From the IMG/VR virus record IMGVR_UViG_3300036900_000162, positions 1 through 42,709 of that record: 42,709 bases of DNA. One strand, 5' to 3'. Below, one piece after another: positions 32,074-38,530 of this stretch. How positions within the stretch are numbered: the first letter of the stretch is position 1; the number at the start of each line of letters is the position of its first letter. The notes under the pieces are model-generated. The model ran no database searches, was not told the origin of the DNA, and was given only the letters and a program-made list of their open reading frames with translations. The position numbers and the translations under genes were made by a program. This DNA is from a virus.

Positions 32074-32113
32074 CGTAAGTGCGCTTGCGTTTTGCCGTAA
32101 GTGCGATTACGCT
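32074..32113 (+). promoter_or_regulatory. Rightward promoter with paired operators O4 and O5
   Basis: The -35 is TTGCGT (32085-32090), the spacer 17 bp, and the -10 TACGCT (32108-32113). Operators CGTAAG-N4-CTTGCG (32074-32089) and CGTAAG-N4-ATTACG (32096-32111) overlap the -35 and -10 and are spaced 22 bp, so they lie on one DNA face. The leader before the GTG of the next gene has GGGAGCG. Confidence 0.75.
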
Positions 32114-32148
32114 CTCTCCCATCGTCCATACGGACAACGGGAGCGAAC

Positions 32149-32379
32149 GTGAACGCAGTCCTTGAGCCGATTACCACGCGGGTCATTGAAGCCCCGCGGT
32201 ACCTGAACGCTCACGTCAATGACTTTCGGCGCTGGTATGTATCGAACGAACCTCTGTTGAGCCGGTACTGGGATGAATTGGGCCGAGCCTCCCCCGATGG
32301 AGACGCCTCTGACTTCTTCATGTTCGTGGTCGTGCAGCACGAGCGCGAACTCGAAGCTTCGCAGGGCGCGCCGGTATGA
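32149..32379 (+). CDS. First gene of the rightward operon, hypothetical
   Basis: The product has 76 residues from a GTG with GGGAG upstream. The sequence (NAHVNDFRRWYVSNEPLLSRYWDELG, then DASDFFMFVVVQHERELE) is aromatic and acidic without a recognised motif. Being first after a repressed promoter, it could be an early regulator such as an antirepressor. The next gene overlaps its stop (ATGA). Confidence 0.65.
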   Translation: MNAVLEPITTRVIEAPRYLNAHVNDFRRWYVSNEPLLSRYWDELGRASPDGDASDFFMFVVVQHERELEASQGAPV

Positions 32380-32816
32380 AGCTCTGGACAAAACCCGGAA
32401 CGTCATTGCGCGAGCGTATTCAGCGCATGTCGGAACCGAATGCTACCGGCTGTTGGATCTGGAAGGCTGCCGTGATGGGCAAAGGCTACGGAAAGCTCTC
32501 GCTCAACGGGAAGCTTATTGGCGCGCACCGCGCCTCATATATCGCCTTCAAGGGCGAGATTCCGGCCGCAGCAGTGATCGACCATTTGTGCCGAGTCACG
32601 TCCTGCGTCAACCCTGAGCACCTTGAAGCGGTAACTGTTCAACAGAACACGCTTCGCGGAAACGCTCCCTGCGCGGTTCTGCATGGCGCAGAGCAGTGCC
32701 GATATGGACACCCGTACGACGCGGCCAATACCTATATCCGACCGGACGGTTACCGTCATTGCCGCGCCTGCGGTCGTCGCAACGCACGCAAGTATCAGGC
32801 GCAGGAGGCCGTATGA
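32376..32816 (+). CDS. HNH endonuclease
   Basis: The product has 146 residues. The HNH motif is AHRASYIAFKG...VIDHLCRVTSCVNPEHLEAV, with probable active-site His70 and metal ligands around Asn79 and His82; Cys72/Cys77 and a later CRYGH...CRACGRRN zinc knuckle stabilise it. Its N-terminal CWIWKAAVMGKGYGKLSLNGK is the usual strand lead of HNH_3 homing-type enzymes. It may be a selfish mobile nuclease or act in host DNA degradation. Confidence 0.85.
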   Translation: MKLWTKPGTSLRERIQRMSEPNATGCWIWKAAVMGKGYGKLSLNGKLIGAHRASYIAFKGEIPAAAVIDHLCRVTSCVNPEHLEAVTVQQNTLRGNAPCAVLHGAEQCRYGHPYDAANTYIRPDGYRHCRACGRRNARKYQAQEAV

Positions 32817-32998
32817 ACGACATCGCCCCTGATCTGAAAGCCGCGCTGTTCCAAGCCAACGATATCTATCAGCGAGGGTACGAGGAAGGCCGTCTTGTCG
32901 GCTACCGCGAGGGCTTTGCGGAAGCCACACGGCGCGCCAGCGAGTTGGTTGACAAAACACTCGGCCCGCTCGTGGAAGCGCCCAAGGAGCGCAAGTGA
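32813..32998 (+). CDS. Small helical protein
   Basis: The product has 61 residues and starts in an ATGA overlap. The core ALFQANDIYQRGYEEGRLVGYREGFAEATRRA is an amphipathic helix with repeated YxxGxxxG spacing. No domain is recognised. The next gene overlaps its stop. Confidence 0.65.
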   Translation: MNDIAPDLKAALFQANDIYQRGYEEGRLVGYREGFAEATRRASELVDKTLGPLVEAPKERK

Positions 32999-33153
32999 GC
33001 TTCTCCGCTGTCGCCTTCTGGGCGTGCTTGATCGGCGGTCCCAGCGCGATCTGGTACGGCACGCGCCGCAAGGTCAATCGCCGTCGTCGCGATGTGCTGC
33101 CCGCGCCGAGTGCGCGCTGCAGTCGCACGGATGACATCGGGAGTTGGTCGTGA
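32995..33153 (+). CDS. Small membrane protein
   Basis: The product has 52 residues from a GTG in a GTGA overlap. An N-terminal hydrophobic segment (FSAVAFWACLIGGPSAIWYG) is followed by a very basic stretch (TRRKVNRRRRDVL), predicting a single membrane segment with a cytoplasmic tail. Function is unknown. Confidence 0.55.
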   Translation: MSFSAVAFWACLIGGPSAIWYGTRRKVNRRRRDVLPAPSARCSRTDDIGSWS

Positions 33154-33338
33154 GGACGTGGTCACAGATCCGAGAGAGTCGAAAGAAGGCCCGGCAGCGG
33201 TGCGACCGAGTGCCCTCCCCCGCTGTGCCGCTGCCGGTGCCTTCGCGACACGCTTCCAACTGTTTGTGCGCGGCCTGCATGACCGCAGGACAGCACTACG
33301 CGGATTACCTGAAGGCGAAGGCGCTGCAGGAGTTGTGA
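33150..33338 (+). CDS. Small Arg/Cys-rich protein
   Basis: The product has 62 residues from a GTG overlapping the previous stop. The N-terminus is basic (IRESRKKARQRCDR), and the C-terminal half has a CLCAACM cluster that could bind a metal with the preceding His. The stop overlaps the next ATG (TGATG). Not recognised. Confidence 0.55.
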   Translation: MRTWSQIRESRKKARQRCDRVPSPAVPLPVPSRHASNCLCAACMTAGQHYADYLKAKALQEL

Positions 33339-33505
33339 TGGACGCCTTCGCACAACAGCAACAGGAAGACGCCGAGCGCATCGAGCGCGAGCTGTGGGAC
33401 CGACACGTCATGGACATCGCCGAGCTGCATCGGCTGATGGCTGAAATGCAGATCCCGCACGCGGTGCCCGAGAGATTGCAACAGATTCTGAAAAAGGCAG
33501 GCTGA
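33338..33505 (+). CDS. Small acidic helical protein
   Basis: The product has 55 residues: a Gln/Glu-rich N-terminal helix (FAQQQQEDAERIERELWD) and a second helix (IAELHRLMAEMQIP). No motif. It lies immediately before the OB-fold-like gene in the same operon. Confidence 0.6.
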   Translation: MDAFAQQQQEDAERIERELWDRHVMDIAELHRLMAEMQIPHAVPERLQQILKKAG

Positions 33506-33506
33506 C

Positions 33507-33989
33507 ATGTTTGGAACCGTACAGGGCCGGGAGTTTTCCAAAAAAGGCTCCCTCAAGCTCAAAATCGAGGGTAAATGGATGTTCGTCGGCCGCTGCAATG
33601 CAGACGGTATCGACAATGGCGCGTATGTCGAGTACGAGACCAACACCTTTGGGGATCGCGGCAACCTCATCGGATTGCAGAGCATTCGCGTCGTGCCGCG
33701 CCCGCAGCAATCTTCCGCTCCTCAGTCTAACGGCCATGCGGCCCCGCCGAGCAACGGTGGAATCGAGTTATCGCCCTTGGACGATTCCGGCATGCGCTTC
33801 GTCTCCAACGTCGTGGGAAGCGCTATAGCGGCCGGAACGCTCAAGGATGCTGTCGAGGTCGAGAAGTGGACGATGGCTGCTCTCGGGGCCTTTCGTGCGC
33901 TCATGGGCCGGCAACTGCGTGAGCCCGGAGAGGATGACGAGGATCCGAACGAATCCGAAAACCCAGCTCCCAAAGGGGCCAACTGGTGA
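33507..33989 (+). CDS. OB-fold / SSB-like protein
   Basis: The product has 160 residues. The N-terminal 65 residues (MFGTVQGREFSKKGSLKLKIEGKWMF, then an AYVEYETNTFGDRG segment) read as a five-strand OB-fold-like barrel. A Pro/Asn/Gly linker and a helix follow, and the C-terminus is acidic (EPGEDDEDPNESE). An OB domain with an acidic tail recalls single-stranded-DNA-binding proteins. Its position near nuclease genes fits a replication/recombination role. The family is not identified with certainty. Confidence 0.55.
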   Translation: MFGTVQGREFSKKGSLKLKIEGKWMFVGRCNADGIDNGAYVEYETNTFGDRGNLIGLQSIRVVPRPQQSSAPQSNGHAAPPSNGGIELSPLDDSGMRFVSNVVGSAIAAGTLKDAVEVEKWTMAALGAFRALMGRQLREPGEDDEDPNESENPAPKGANW

Positions 33990-34327
33990 GTCTCACGGAT
34001 CGCCTCAACGAAGATCGCGTCGAGCGGGCGCTCGCACTCCTTGCGGAAACCGACTTGGAGGTAGCCGAATGGAAAGGCGCAGTCCTACGAACCGAGCACA
34101 TGGCGAAGGTGGCCGAAGCGGTAGCTTACAAAAGCTTCGGGTCGGAGGGCTCGGTCGAGGATCGCAAGCAACAGACCAAGTTGGCGCCAGAAGTGCAGAA
34201 GGCATGGGAGGAACACTTCCTGGCCGTGGTGAAGCACGAGGGACTGAAGGCCCGACGCGAGCGGGAGTTCATCGTGATCGACTTGTTTCGGACGATCGAA
34301 GCTTCGAGGCGCAAAGGGAACGTATGA
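33986..34327 (+). CDS. Helical protein next to the OB-fold gene
   Basis: The product has 113 residues from a GTG in a GTGA overlap. It is helical and charged throughout (DRVERALALLAETDLEVAEWKGAVL, ...VQKAWEEHFLAVVKHEGLKARRER). No catalytic motif is visible. Translational coupling with the OB-fold protein suggests a shared DNA-transaction role. Confidence 0.6.
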   Translation: MSLTDRLNEDRVERALALLAETDLEVAEWKGAVLRTEHMAKVAEAVAYKSFGSEGSVEDRKQQTKLAPEVQKAWEEHFLAVVKHEGLKARREREFIVIDLFRTIEASRRKGNV

Positions 34328-34437
34328 ACCATGCGCGGTACATGCGGCAATGGCGCAAGACCCATCCGCGGCCCTCGCGCGCAGGCTTACGGTACACCCG
34401 CGTGTTTGTCGAGTTGGCACGGAAGGCGTGGCGATGA
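34324..34437 (+). CDS. Short basic protein
   Basis: The product has 37 residues (MNHARYMRQWRKTHP start), very basic, and overlaps both neighbours by four bases. Such a short Arg/Lys-rich peptide could bind nucleic acid. Nothing else can be said. Confidence 0.5.
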   Translation: MNHARYMRQWRKTHPRPSRAGLRYTRVFVELARKAWR

Positions 34438-34790
34438 GTACGAAGGAAGAAATCCAGCGCATGGATCGCATCATGCAGCTTGGATGCGTGGCCTGTGCGC
34501 ATCTGGGAATCGTGATGATCGCTCAGGAGTGCCATCACATCCTCTACGGCAATACCCGGATGGGCGATCTCTACACGATCCCGTTATGCCGCGGACACCA
34601 TCAGGGCGACTGGAATGACGAGCAGAAGCAGATCATCCCGCCGCAGTACCGCGTGGGGATCTCGAGCGGCCGCAAAGCCTTCACGCGCCAGTACCCGACC
34701 GAGCGCGAACTGTGGGAAATCGTGCAGAAGCGTCTGAAGCTGCCCACGACCTGGCCCGTGCCGAAGCTCGTTCCAAGGCGGATCGCATGA
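34434..34790 (+). CDS. Ref-like HNH nuclease (recombination enhancement function family)
   Basis: The product has 118 residues. The pattern C18-x2-C21, then ECHHILYGN (Cys33, His34, His35), RMGD, TIPLC (Cys52) and HH (55-56) is that of the phage P1 Ref family, a RecA-dependent HNH endonuclease that cuts at displacement loops. It lies in the recombination part of the rightward operon. The start at 34434 overlaps the preceding stop (ATGA); the upstream in-frame ATG was rejected. Confidence 0.82.
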   Translation: MSTKEEIQRMDRIMQLGCVACAHLGIVMIAQECHHILYGNTRMGDLYTIPLCRGHHQGDWNDEQKQIIPPQYRVGISSGRKAFTRQYPTERELWEIVQKRLKLPTTWPVPKLVPRRIA

Positions 34791-34945
34791 TCCTGCGTCG
34801 CCTAACCATCGCGCTCTATCTCCTGCTCGTAGCCTATCTCACGGGATTCTTCTGGCATTGGTACACGCACCGCCCCTGCGCGGATGTGAACGGCAAGCCC
34901 GCGATACTGAACGGCGAGAAGGGATGCCTGGAGGAGCGCAAATGA
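34787..34945 (+). CDS. Small membrane protein
   Basis: The product has 52 residues with an N-terminal membrane segment (TIALYLLLVAYLTGFFWHW) and a short polar tail with two Cys (HRPCADVNG, EKGCLEE). The start overlaps the Ref-like stop. It could be exported and disulphide-bonded. Function is unknown. Confidence 0.6.
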   Translation: MILRRLTIALYLLLVAYLTGFFWHWYTHRPCADVNGKPAILNGEKGCLEERK

Positions 34946-35160
34946 GCCTGTGGTTGACGCCCTCGGAACTCGTGGAGCTGACCGGCAAGAAACAGCGCCG
35001 CAAGCAAATCGAGGTTCTGACGAAGCTGCGCCCGGCTGTTAGGTTCCGCGTGCGGCCCGAAGACAGCTTTCCGTTGGTCGATCGCGATCAGTTCACGGGG
35101 GGCTTGACAGAGAAGTCGCGGCGGCGCGAGCCTAACTGGACCTCCGCTACGAGGAACTAG
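34942..35160 (+). CDS. DUF4224-type protein adjacent to integrase (excisionase candidate)
   Basis: The product has 72 residues. The N-terminus (WLTPSELVELTGKKQRRKQIEVLTKL) matches the DUF4224 pattern LT..El.eLTG.k....Qi..L. These proteins are regularly encoded directly before integrases and have a winged-helix-like outline, so a recombination-directionality factor is a reasonable inference. One base separates its TAG from the integrase ATG. No functional proof exists in the sequence. Confidence 0.72.
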   Translation: MSLWLTPSELVELTGKKQRRKQIEVLTKLRPAVRFRVRPEDSFPLVDRDQFTGGLTEKSRRREPNWTSATRN

Positions 35161-35161
35161 C

Positions 35162-36142
35162 ATGGCTCGGCCGCGCACGACAAACGCATATCTACCAAAA
35201 TACGTCACCGTTATCCACGGGGCGTATTGGTATAGACCACCGGACGCGAAATCCGTTCGTATCGCCGCGGAAGGCGACCTGGCCGGATTGTACAAGTTCA
35301 TGGCGAAGCTGACGGCCCCCGAAGGGCCGATCACTCGCATGTCCGAAGTCTTCGACCGCTATATCCGCGAAGTCGTGCCCACCCTCGCAGAGCGTACGCA
35401 AAAGGATTACCTGCGGCATCTGTCGATCCTGCGGGCTTGGTGCGGTCACATGCATCCGGATGAACTCGAACCCAAAGACATTGGCAAGTTCCTGGATGTC
35501 GAGAAGGGCAAGATCCAGCGCAATCGCCAAGTTGCCGTTCTATCAGCGGTGTACGCCAAAGCCGTGGGCCGCTGGTACGTCGCTCAGAAGAACCCCTGTC
35601 GGGACGTAGAGCGCAATCCCACGCATCGCCGCACGCGTTATGTGACGGACGAGGAATATCTGGCGGTCTACACGCTTGCTTCCGAACGAACGCGGCTCAT
35701 GATGGATCTGGCGCTGATTACTGGCCAGCGGCAAGGCGATCTCATCGCACTCAAGTGGGAAGCCGTCACGGATTCAGGTATTCGACTCCAGCAGGGCAAG
35801 ACCGGCAAGAAGCTCATCATCACGAAGTCTGAAGTGCTGGAAGCCGTCCTGGAGCGTGCGAAGGCCCTGAAGCCCGATCTGCCGCGAGAGTACGTCGTGC
35901 GCACCCGCAAGGGGCGCCCGTACACCTCTGAGGGATTCCGGGCGGTCTGGCAGCGCACCATGAATCAGGCGCTGCGCAAGAAGGTCATTCAGGAACGCTT
36001 CACATTCCATGATCTGCGGGCCAAGTCGGTGAGCGATTCCGAGACGCTCGAGCAGGCATTCGAGCGGGCCGGTCATACCTCAATGAGCATGACTCGTGGG
36101 GTATATGACCGCAATTTCCGCAAGGTGACTCCTCTCAAATAG
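35162..36142 (+). CDS. int: Tyrosine-recombinase integrase
   Basis: The product has 326 residues: an N-terminal arm-binding region, a core-binding SAM-like domain (about 60-145), and a catalytic domain with Arg190 (TGQRQGD), a probable Lys213-217 in the QGKTGKK hairpin, His283-x-x-Arg286 (FHDLR), His305 (AGHTS) and nucleophile Tyr315 (GVYDR). It catalyses attP-attB recombination at a tRNA-Lys gene. It is transcribed with the rightward operon and ends just before attP; the stop is TAG. Confidence 0.95.
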   Translation: MARPRTTNAYLPKYVTVIHGAYWYRPPDAKSVRIAAEGDLAGLYKFMAKLTAPEGPITRMSEVFDRYIREVVPTLAERTQKDYLRHLSILRAWCGHMHPDELEPKDIGKFLDVEKGKIQRNRQVAVLSAVYAKAVGRWYVAQKNPCRDVERNPTHRRTRYVTDEEYLAVYTLASERTRLMMDLALITGQRQGDLIALKWEAVTDSGIRLQQGKTGKKLIITKSEVLEAVLERAKALKPDLPREYVVRTRKGRPYTSEGFRAVWQRTMNQALRKKVIQERFTFHDLRAKSVSDSETLEQAFERAGHTSMSMTRGVYDRNFRKVTPLK

Positions 36143-36253
36143 GAAACACCTCGTGGAATTTCGCAATAGAACTCAGATGAGAAACACCTCGCAAAGCCTT
36201 AGCGGCATTGGTGGGGTGAGAGGGAATCGAACCCTCGACCAGCGGATTAAAAG
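36143..36253 (-). other. attP: attP: tRNA-Lys(UUU) 3' half with candidate arm sites
   Basis: The minus strand 36253-36209 reads as the anticodon loop CTTTTAA, 3' anticodon stem, variable loop, T-arm (GAGGG-TTCGATT-CCCTC), acceptor 3' strand TCACCCC and ACCA end of a tRNA-Lys(UUU). The bases preceding the loop do not complete an anticodon stem, so this is a 3' half and not a gene. Integration would restore the host tRNA with this copy. Two direct repeats GAAACACCTCG (36143-36153, 36181-36191) flank the core on the int side and may be arm-type integrase sites. Confidence 0.85.
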
Positions 36254-36329
36254 CCAGCGTCTCGAAGTAGCTGATTATGCTGTGTTTTTCGGAATTCGGC
36301 GCAATCCGAGTGTTGCCTACTTTGCTCAT

Positions 36330-36354
36330 TCTCTGAGCAACTCAGAGAGGTTTT
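36330..36354 (+). terminator. Terminator-like hairpin past attP
   Basis: TCTCTGAG-CAA-CTCAGAGA (36330-36348 with one more pair outside) is a perfect inverted repeat followed by GG and TTTT. It would end int read-through on the plus strand. It may also be an integrase-related site. Confidence 0.55.
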
Positions 36355-36370
36355 CTGCAGTTTCCGGGGT

Positions 36371-36665
36371 GGGTTTTGCAACCCTCTCGGCGTCAAGACG
36401 CACGTTAGTTAGGACCCGGCCGGATCGTCTAGAAACCGGGGATGGCGGTGAGAGTACCGCTGCCACGTCCTTGCCCAGGATCGACTGGGATTCCAAGTGT
36501 CCCGAGACCGCTTACCCGGCCGGGAATAACCGAGAGCTATGTACACCCGCGGCGCAAGCCGAGTGCATGCCTTTGCATGCCGGGCGGCGGCTGGTCACCG
36601 ATAAAAGACACTCTCGGCTAAAGCAGGTAAGCCCTTAGAGCGCGGAGCCCGCCGGAAGGGCGGGC
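36371..36665 (+). ncRNA. Candidate structured RNA between attP and the clamp-like gene
   Basis: No gene occupies 36355-36782. The tract holds a dense series of hairpins: GGGTT-TTGC-AACCC (36371-36384), GCGT-CAAG-ACGC (36390-36401), CCCGG/CCGGG (36415-36440), GCGGT/ACCGC (36445-36460), CCCAG/CTGGG (36474-36489), a long-range CCGAGAG/CTCTCGG pair (36530-36536, 36611-36617) enclosing CGGC-GCAA-GCCG with a GNRA loop (36550-36561) and GCATGC-CTTT-GCATGC (36565-36580), and GCCCGCC/GGCGGGC (36647-36665). The 10-mer ACCCGGCCGG recurs 100 bp apart (36414, 36514). It is not a tRNA, RNase P, tmRNA or group II pattern that I know. Strand is assumed from the flanking genes. Confidence 0.45.
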
Positions 36666-36782
36666 GGGGTAGCGGAAGCGGAGATCCAACTTGGACATAC
36701 CACCGGACGAGACAGCGAGTCGAGTTAGAGCACTGCGGATGGACGAACCTGTCGTACATATGCAACAAAAGGTAAGTAACCG

Positions 36783-37463
36783 ATGAGCGATTCACGAGAC
36801 ATGCTCAGCGTCCCAGCGCAGGACCTCAAGGCCGTGCTGCCGTTCCGTGCCGATCAGGATGTCAGGTATTACCTGAACGGCGTGCTCGTGAAGCCCTGCG
36901 AAGGCGGCGGCTGCCTGCTGGTTGCGACCGATGGTCATACGCTCGCGGTCTACCGAAGCGAGGAAGCGTGGACCGACAAGGCCCGCATCCTGAAGATCAA
37001 CGAGGACATGGAGAAGGCGCTACGGAAGGCTACGACGCTTCACAGCGCGCGCCGGGTAGCTGTGGCCGATGAAAAGGCTCGGGTCGTGTTCCACGATGAG
37101 CGCCAGGAACTCCACATTCAGCCGGGCGACGCCTTCGTCGATTACGACGGCGACAAGTACCCGGACTTCTACAAGGTCATCCCACCCGTCGAGCACCTAA
37201 AGCCGGGCACCCTCTCGTCACTGAATGCCGAGTATCTCGGCTGGCTAGAAAGCGCCTGCCACGGGGCGCGTTGGATTGACGTGCGGTTCTGGCATGACGG
37301 CCGGAAACCGGAGGAAGGTGTGACTGTAGCCCGGTTCGGACCGATGCCCGGTCTCGTCGTCCTCATCATGGCGATGAGGAGCAAGCACGAGTTTACGTGG
37401 CCCGATTGGATGCCGCGCGAGCCGCAAGCCACAGAACCTGCGCCTGAGGAGTCAGCAGCATGA
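36783..37463 (+). CDS. Two-domain beta sliding-clamp-like protein
   Basis: The product has 226 residues. Residues 24-35 (DQDVRYYLNGVL), 47-56 (VATDGHTLAV), 126-135 (YPDFYKVIPP), the NAEYLGWLESAC helix (149-159) and the late MAMR (196-199) line up in order with domains II and III of E. coli DnaN (DVRYYLNG, VATDGHRLAV, FPDYRRVLP, VSYVLDVLNAL, MPMR). Domain I is absent and there is no space for it upstream. It probably binds DNA or clamp-binding motifs of polymerase and other factors, or alters the host clamp. The ATG has AAAAGGT upstream. An acidic/Pro tail ends the protein. Confidence 0.8.
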   Translation: MSDSRDMLSVPAQDLKAVLPFRADQDVRYYLNGVLVKPCEGGGCLLVATDGHTLAVYRSEEAWTDKARILKINEDMEKALRKATTLHSARRVAVADEKARVVFHDERQELHIQPGDAFVDYDGDKYPDFYKVIPPVEHLKPGTLSSLNAEYLGWLESACHGARWIDVRFWHDGRKPEEGVTVARFGPMPGLVVLIMAMRSKHEFTWPDWMPREPQATEPAPEESAA

Positions 37464-37771
37464 GCGAAAACAATTCGCAACAATCGTGCGTCAACACCAC
37501 TGATCCGCACGCACATGACCTCTGCGTCTGCGGCCACGAACGCCAACTGCACGGGCGCAACCCTGACGGCACGCTCGGGCTCTGCATCCGTGATGAATGG
37601 TGTCTGTGCCCCGGGTACCACCCGAACGCAGACTTCGCCATAACTCGGTGCCCCCAATGCTGCGACGAGTGCAGCGAGGATGATCCGTGCGGTTACTGCG
37701 ACAACACGGGGCGTGTAACCGTGACGCAGGCCGATGACTACAGGCCGCCTCGACCGGAGGAGTTACTGTGA
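37460..37771 (+). CDS. Cys-rich zinc-binding protein
   Basis: The product has 103 residues with 13 Cys. Features: CVCGHERQLH then CIRDEWCLCPGYHP, a short zinc module found in many phage and bacterial proteins (CxCGh...H...G.C....C.C..f.p), and a second cluster CPQCCDEC...CGYCDNTG like a DnaJ-type zinc knuckle. It overlaps the clamp-like stop (ATGA). It may mediate protein-protein or nucleic-acid contacts. Confidence 0.75.
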   Translation: MSENNSQQSCVNTTDPHAHDLCVCGHERQLHGRNPDGTLGLCIRDEWCLCPGYHPNADFAITRCPQCCDECSEDDPCGYCDNTGRVTVTQADDYRPPRPEELL

Positions 37772-38025
37772 GCGACGCGCGGACAGAGGTGGCATCCCTA
37801 ATTACTGAGACGCCATCGGGGAAGCGAATCCCCTCGACGAACCTCCTACGTCTCTGGGGAACTGATCCAGAACAAGATCAGTGTTGGGGCCTGTGCGATC
37901 TGGCGGACGAAATAGACCGATTGCGAGCAGAGCTGGCCGAAGCGTGCCGTGTACGGGATGAGTGGTGCGCGACCTATGTCGAGCAACGTGATGGCGGTGT
38001 TGTCGAGCAGGAGACGGAACAATGA
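37768..38025 (+). CDS. Hypothetical protein with coiled coil
   Basis: The product has 85 residues from a GTG in a GTGA overlap. The N-terminal half has GKRIPSTNLLRLWG, followed by a CWGLCDLADEIDRLRAELAEA coiled-coil region. Not recognised. Confidence 0.62.
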   Translation: MSDARTEVASLITETPSGKRIPSTNLLRLWGTDPEQDQCWGLCDLADEIDRLRAELAEACRVRDEWCATYVEQRDGGVVEQETEQ

Positions 38026-38288
38026 AACAGGACGTACGCCGCCATCGCAATTATGACCGCCGTCATTGGCTGCAGCGGGCGGCAGAACTGCTAGAGGAGA
38101 GCGCCGACGAACTCAAGCGCTCACACACGATAGGCGACGAGTGGGATCCGAGTGAATCGGAGGTATTGGACAGCTATCGCGAATACGTCGAGGCCGCGCT
38201 GGTCGTGCGGGAAGTACTGCGATCCGAGAGCACGCCTGACCCGTTGGGCGAGGCTCTGAATTCTGGTGACGGGAGCTATCGGCCATGA
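38022..38288 (+). CDS. Hypothetical helical protein
   Basis: The product has 88 residues: a basic N-terminus (QDVRRHRNYDRRHW) and acidic helices (AAELLEESADELKR, YREYVEAALVVREVLRSE). No Cys and no membrane segment. Four-base overlaps on both sides. Function is unknown. Confidence 0.62.
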   Translation: MKQDVRRHRNYDRRHWLQRAAELLEESADELKRSHTIGDEWDPSESEVLDSYREYVEAALVVREVLRSESTPDPLGEALNSGDGSYRP

Positions 38289-38530
38289 GCGAGCACCTGT
38301 CATCGAATCTTGTGTTCAAGTCGGCGCAGGAGTGCATCGCTGATCTGGAGCGCCGCGTCAGCCACCGGCCCATGAGTTTCCAAGGCCGTAAGGGCGCGGG
38401 GCGTCAGGTGCAGTGCCAACGCTGCTTCCGGTGGAAGTACTCGGACGAGCGCTGCAATCTGTTCGACACGGTGAAGGTGCCAGGCCCGAGCGAGCCGCCG
38501 AATCCGCCCGGCCACAAGGAGTACGGCTGA
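38285..38530 (+). CDS. Small protein with a single Cys pair
   Basis: The product has 81 residues. The centre has RQVQCQRCFRWKYSDERCNLF, a probable zinc or nucleic-acid-binding knuckle with three Cys, and the C-terminus is Pro-rich. Stop and next start share a base (TGATG). Not recognised. Confidence 0.62.
   Translation: MSEHLSSNLVFKSAQECIADLERRVSHRPMSFQGRKGAGRQVQCQRCFRWKYSDERCNLFDTVKVPGPSEPPNPPGHKEYG

Noticed and set aside
36209-36280. Complete tRNA-Lys gene on the minus strand
   Set aside because: Only the part from the anticodon loop to CCA is tRNA-like; the 5' anticodon strand, D-arm and 5' acceptor strand are missing. It is an attP core.
36153-36638. 161-residue plus-strand frame running from attP into the hairpin-rich tract
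   Set aside because: It starts over the tRNA half-site and its sequence (RGNRTLDQRIKSQRLEV) is what translated tRNA gene flanks usually give.
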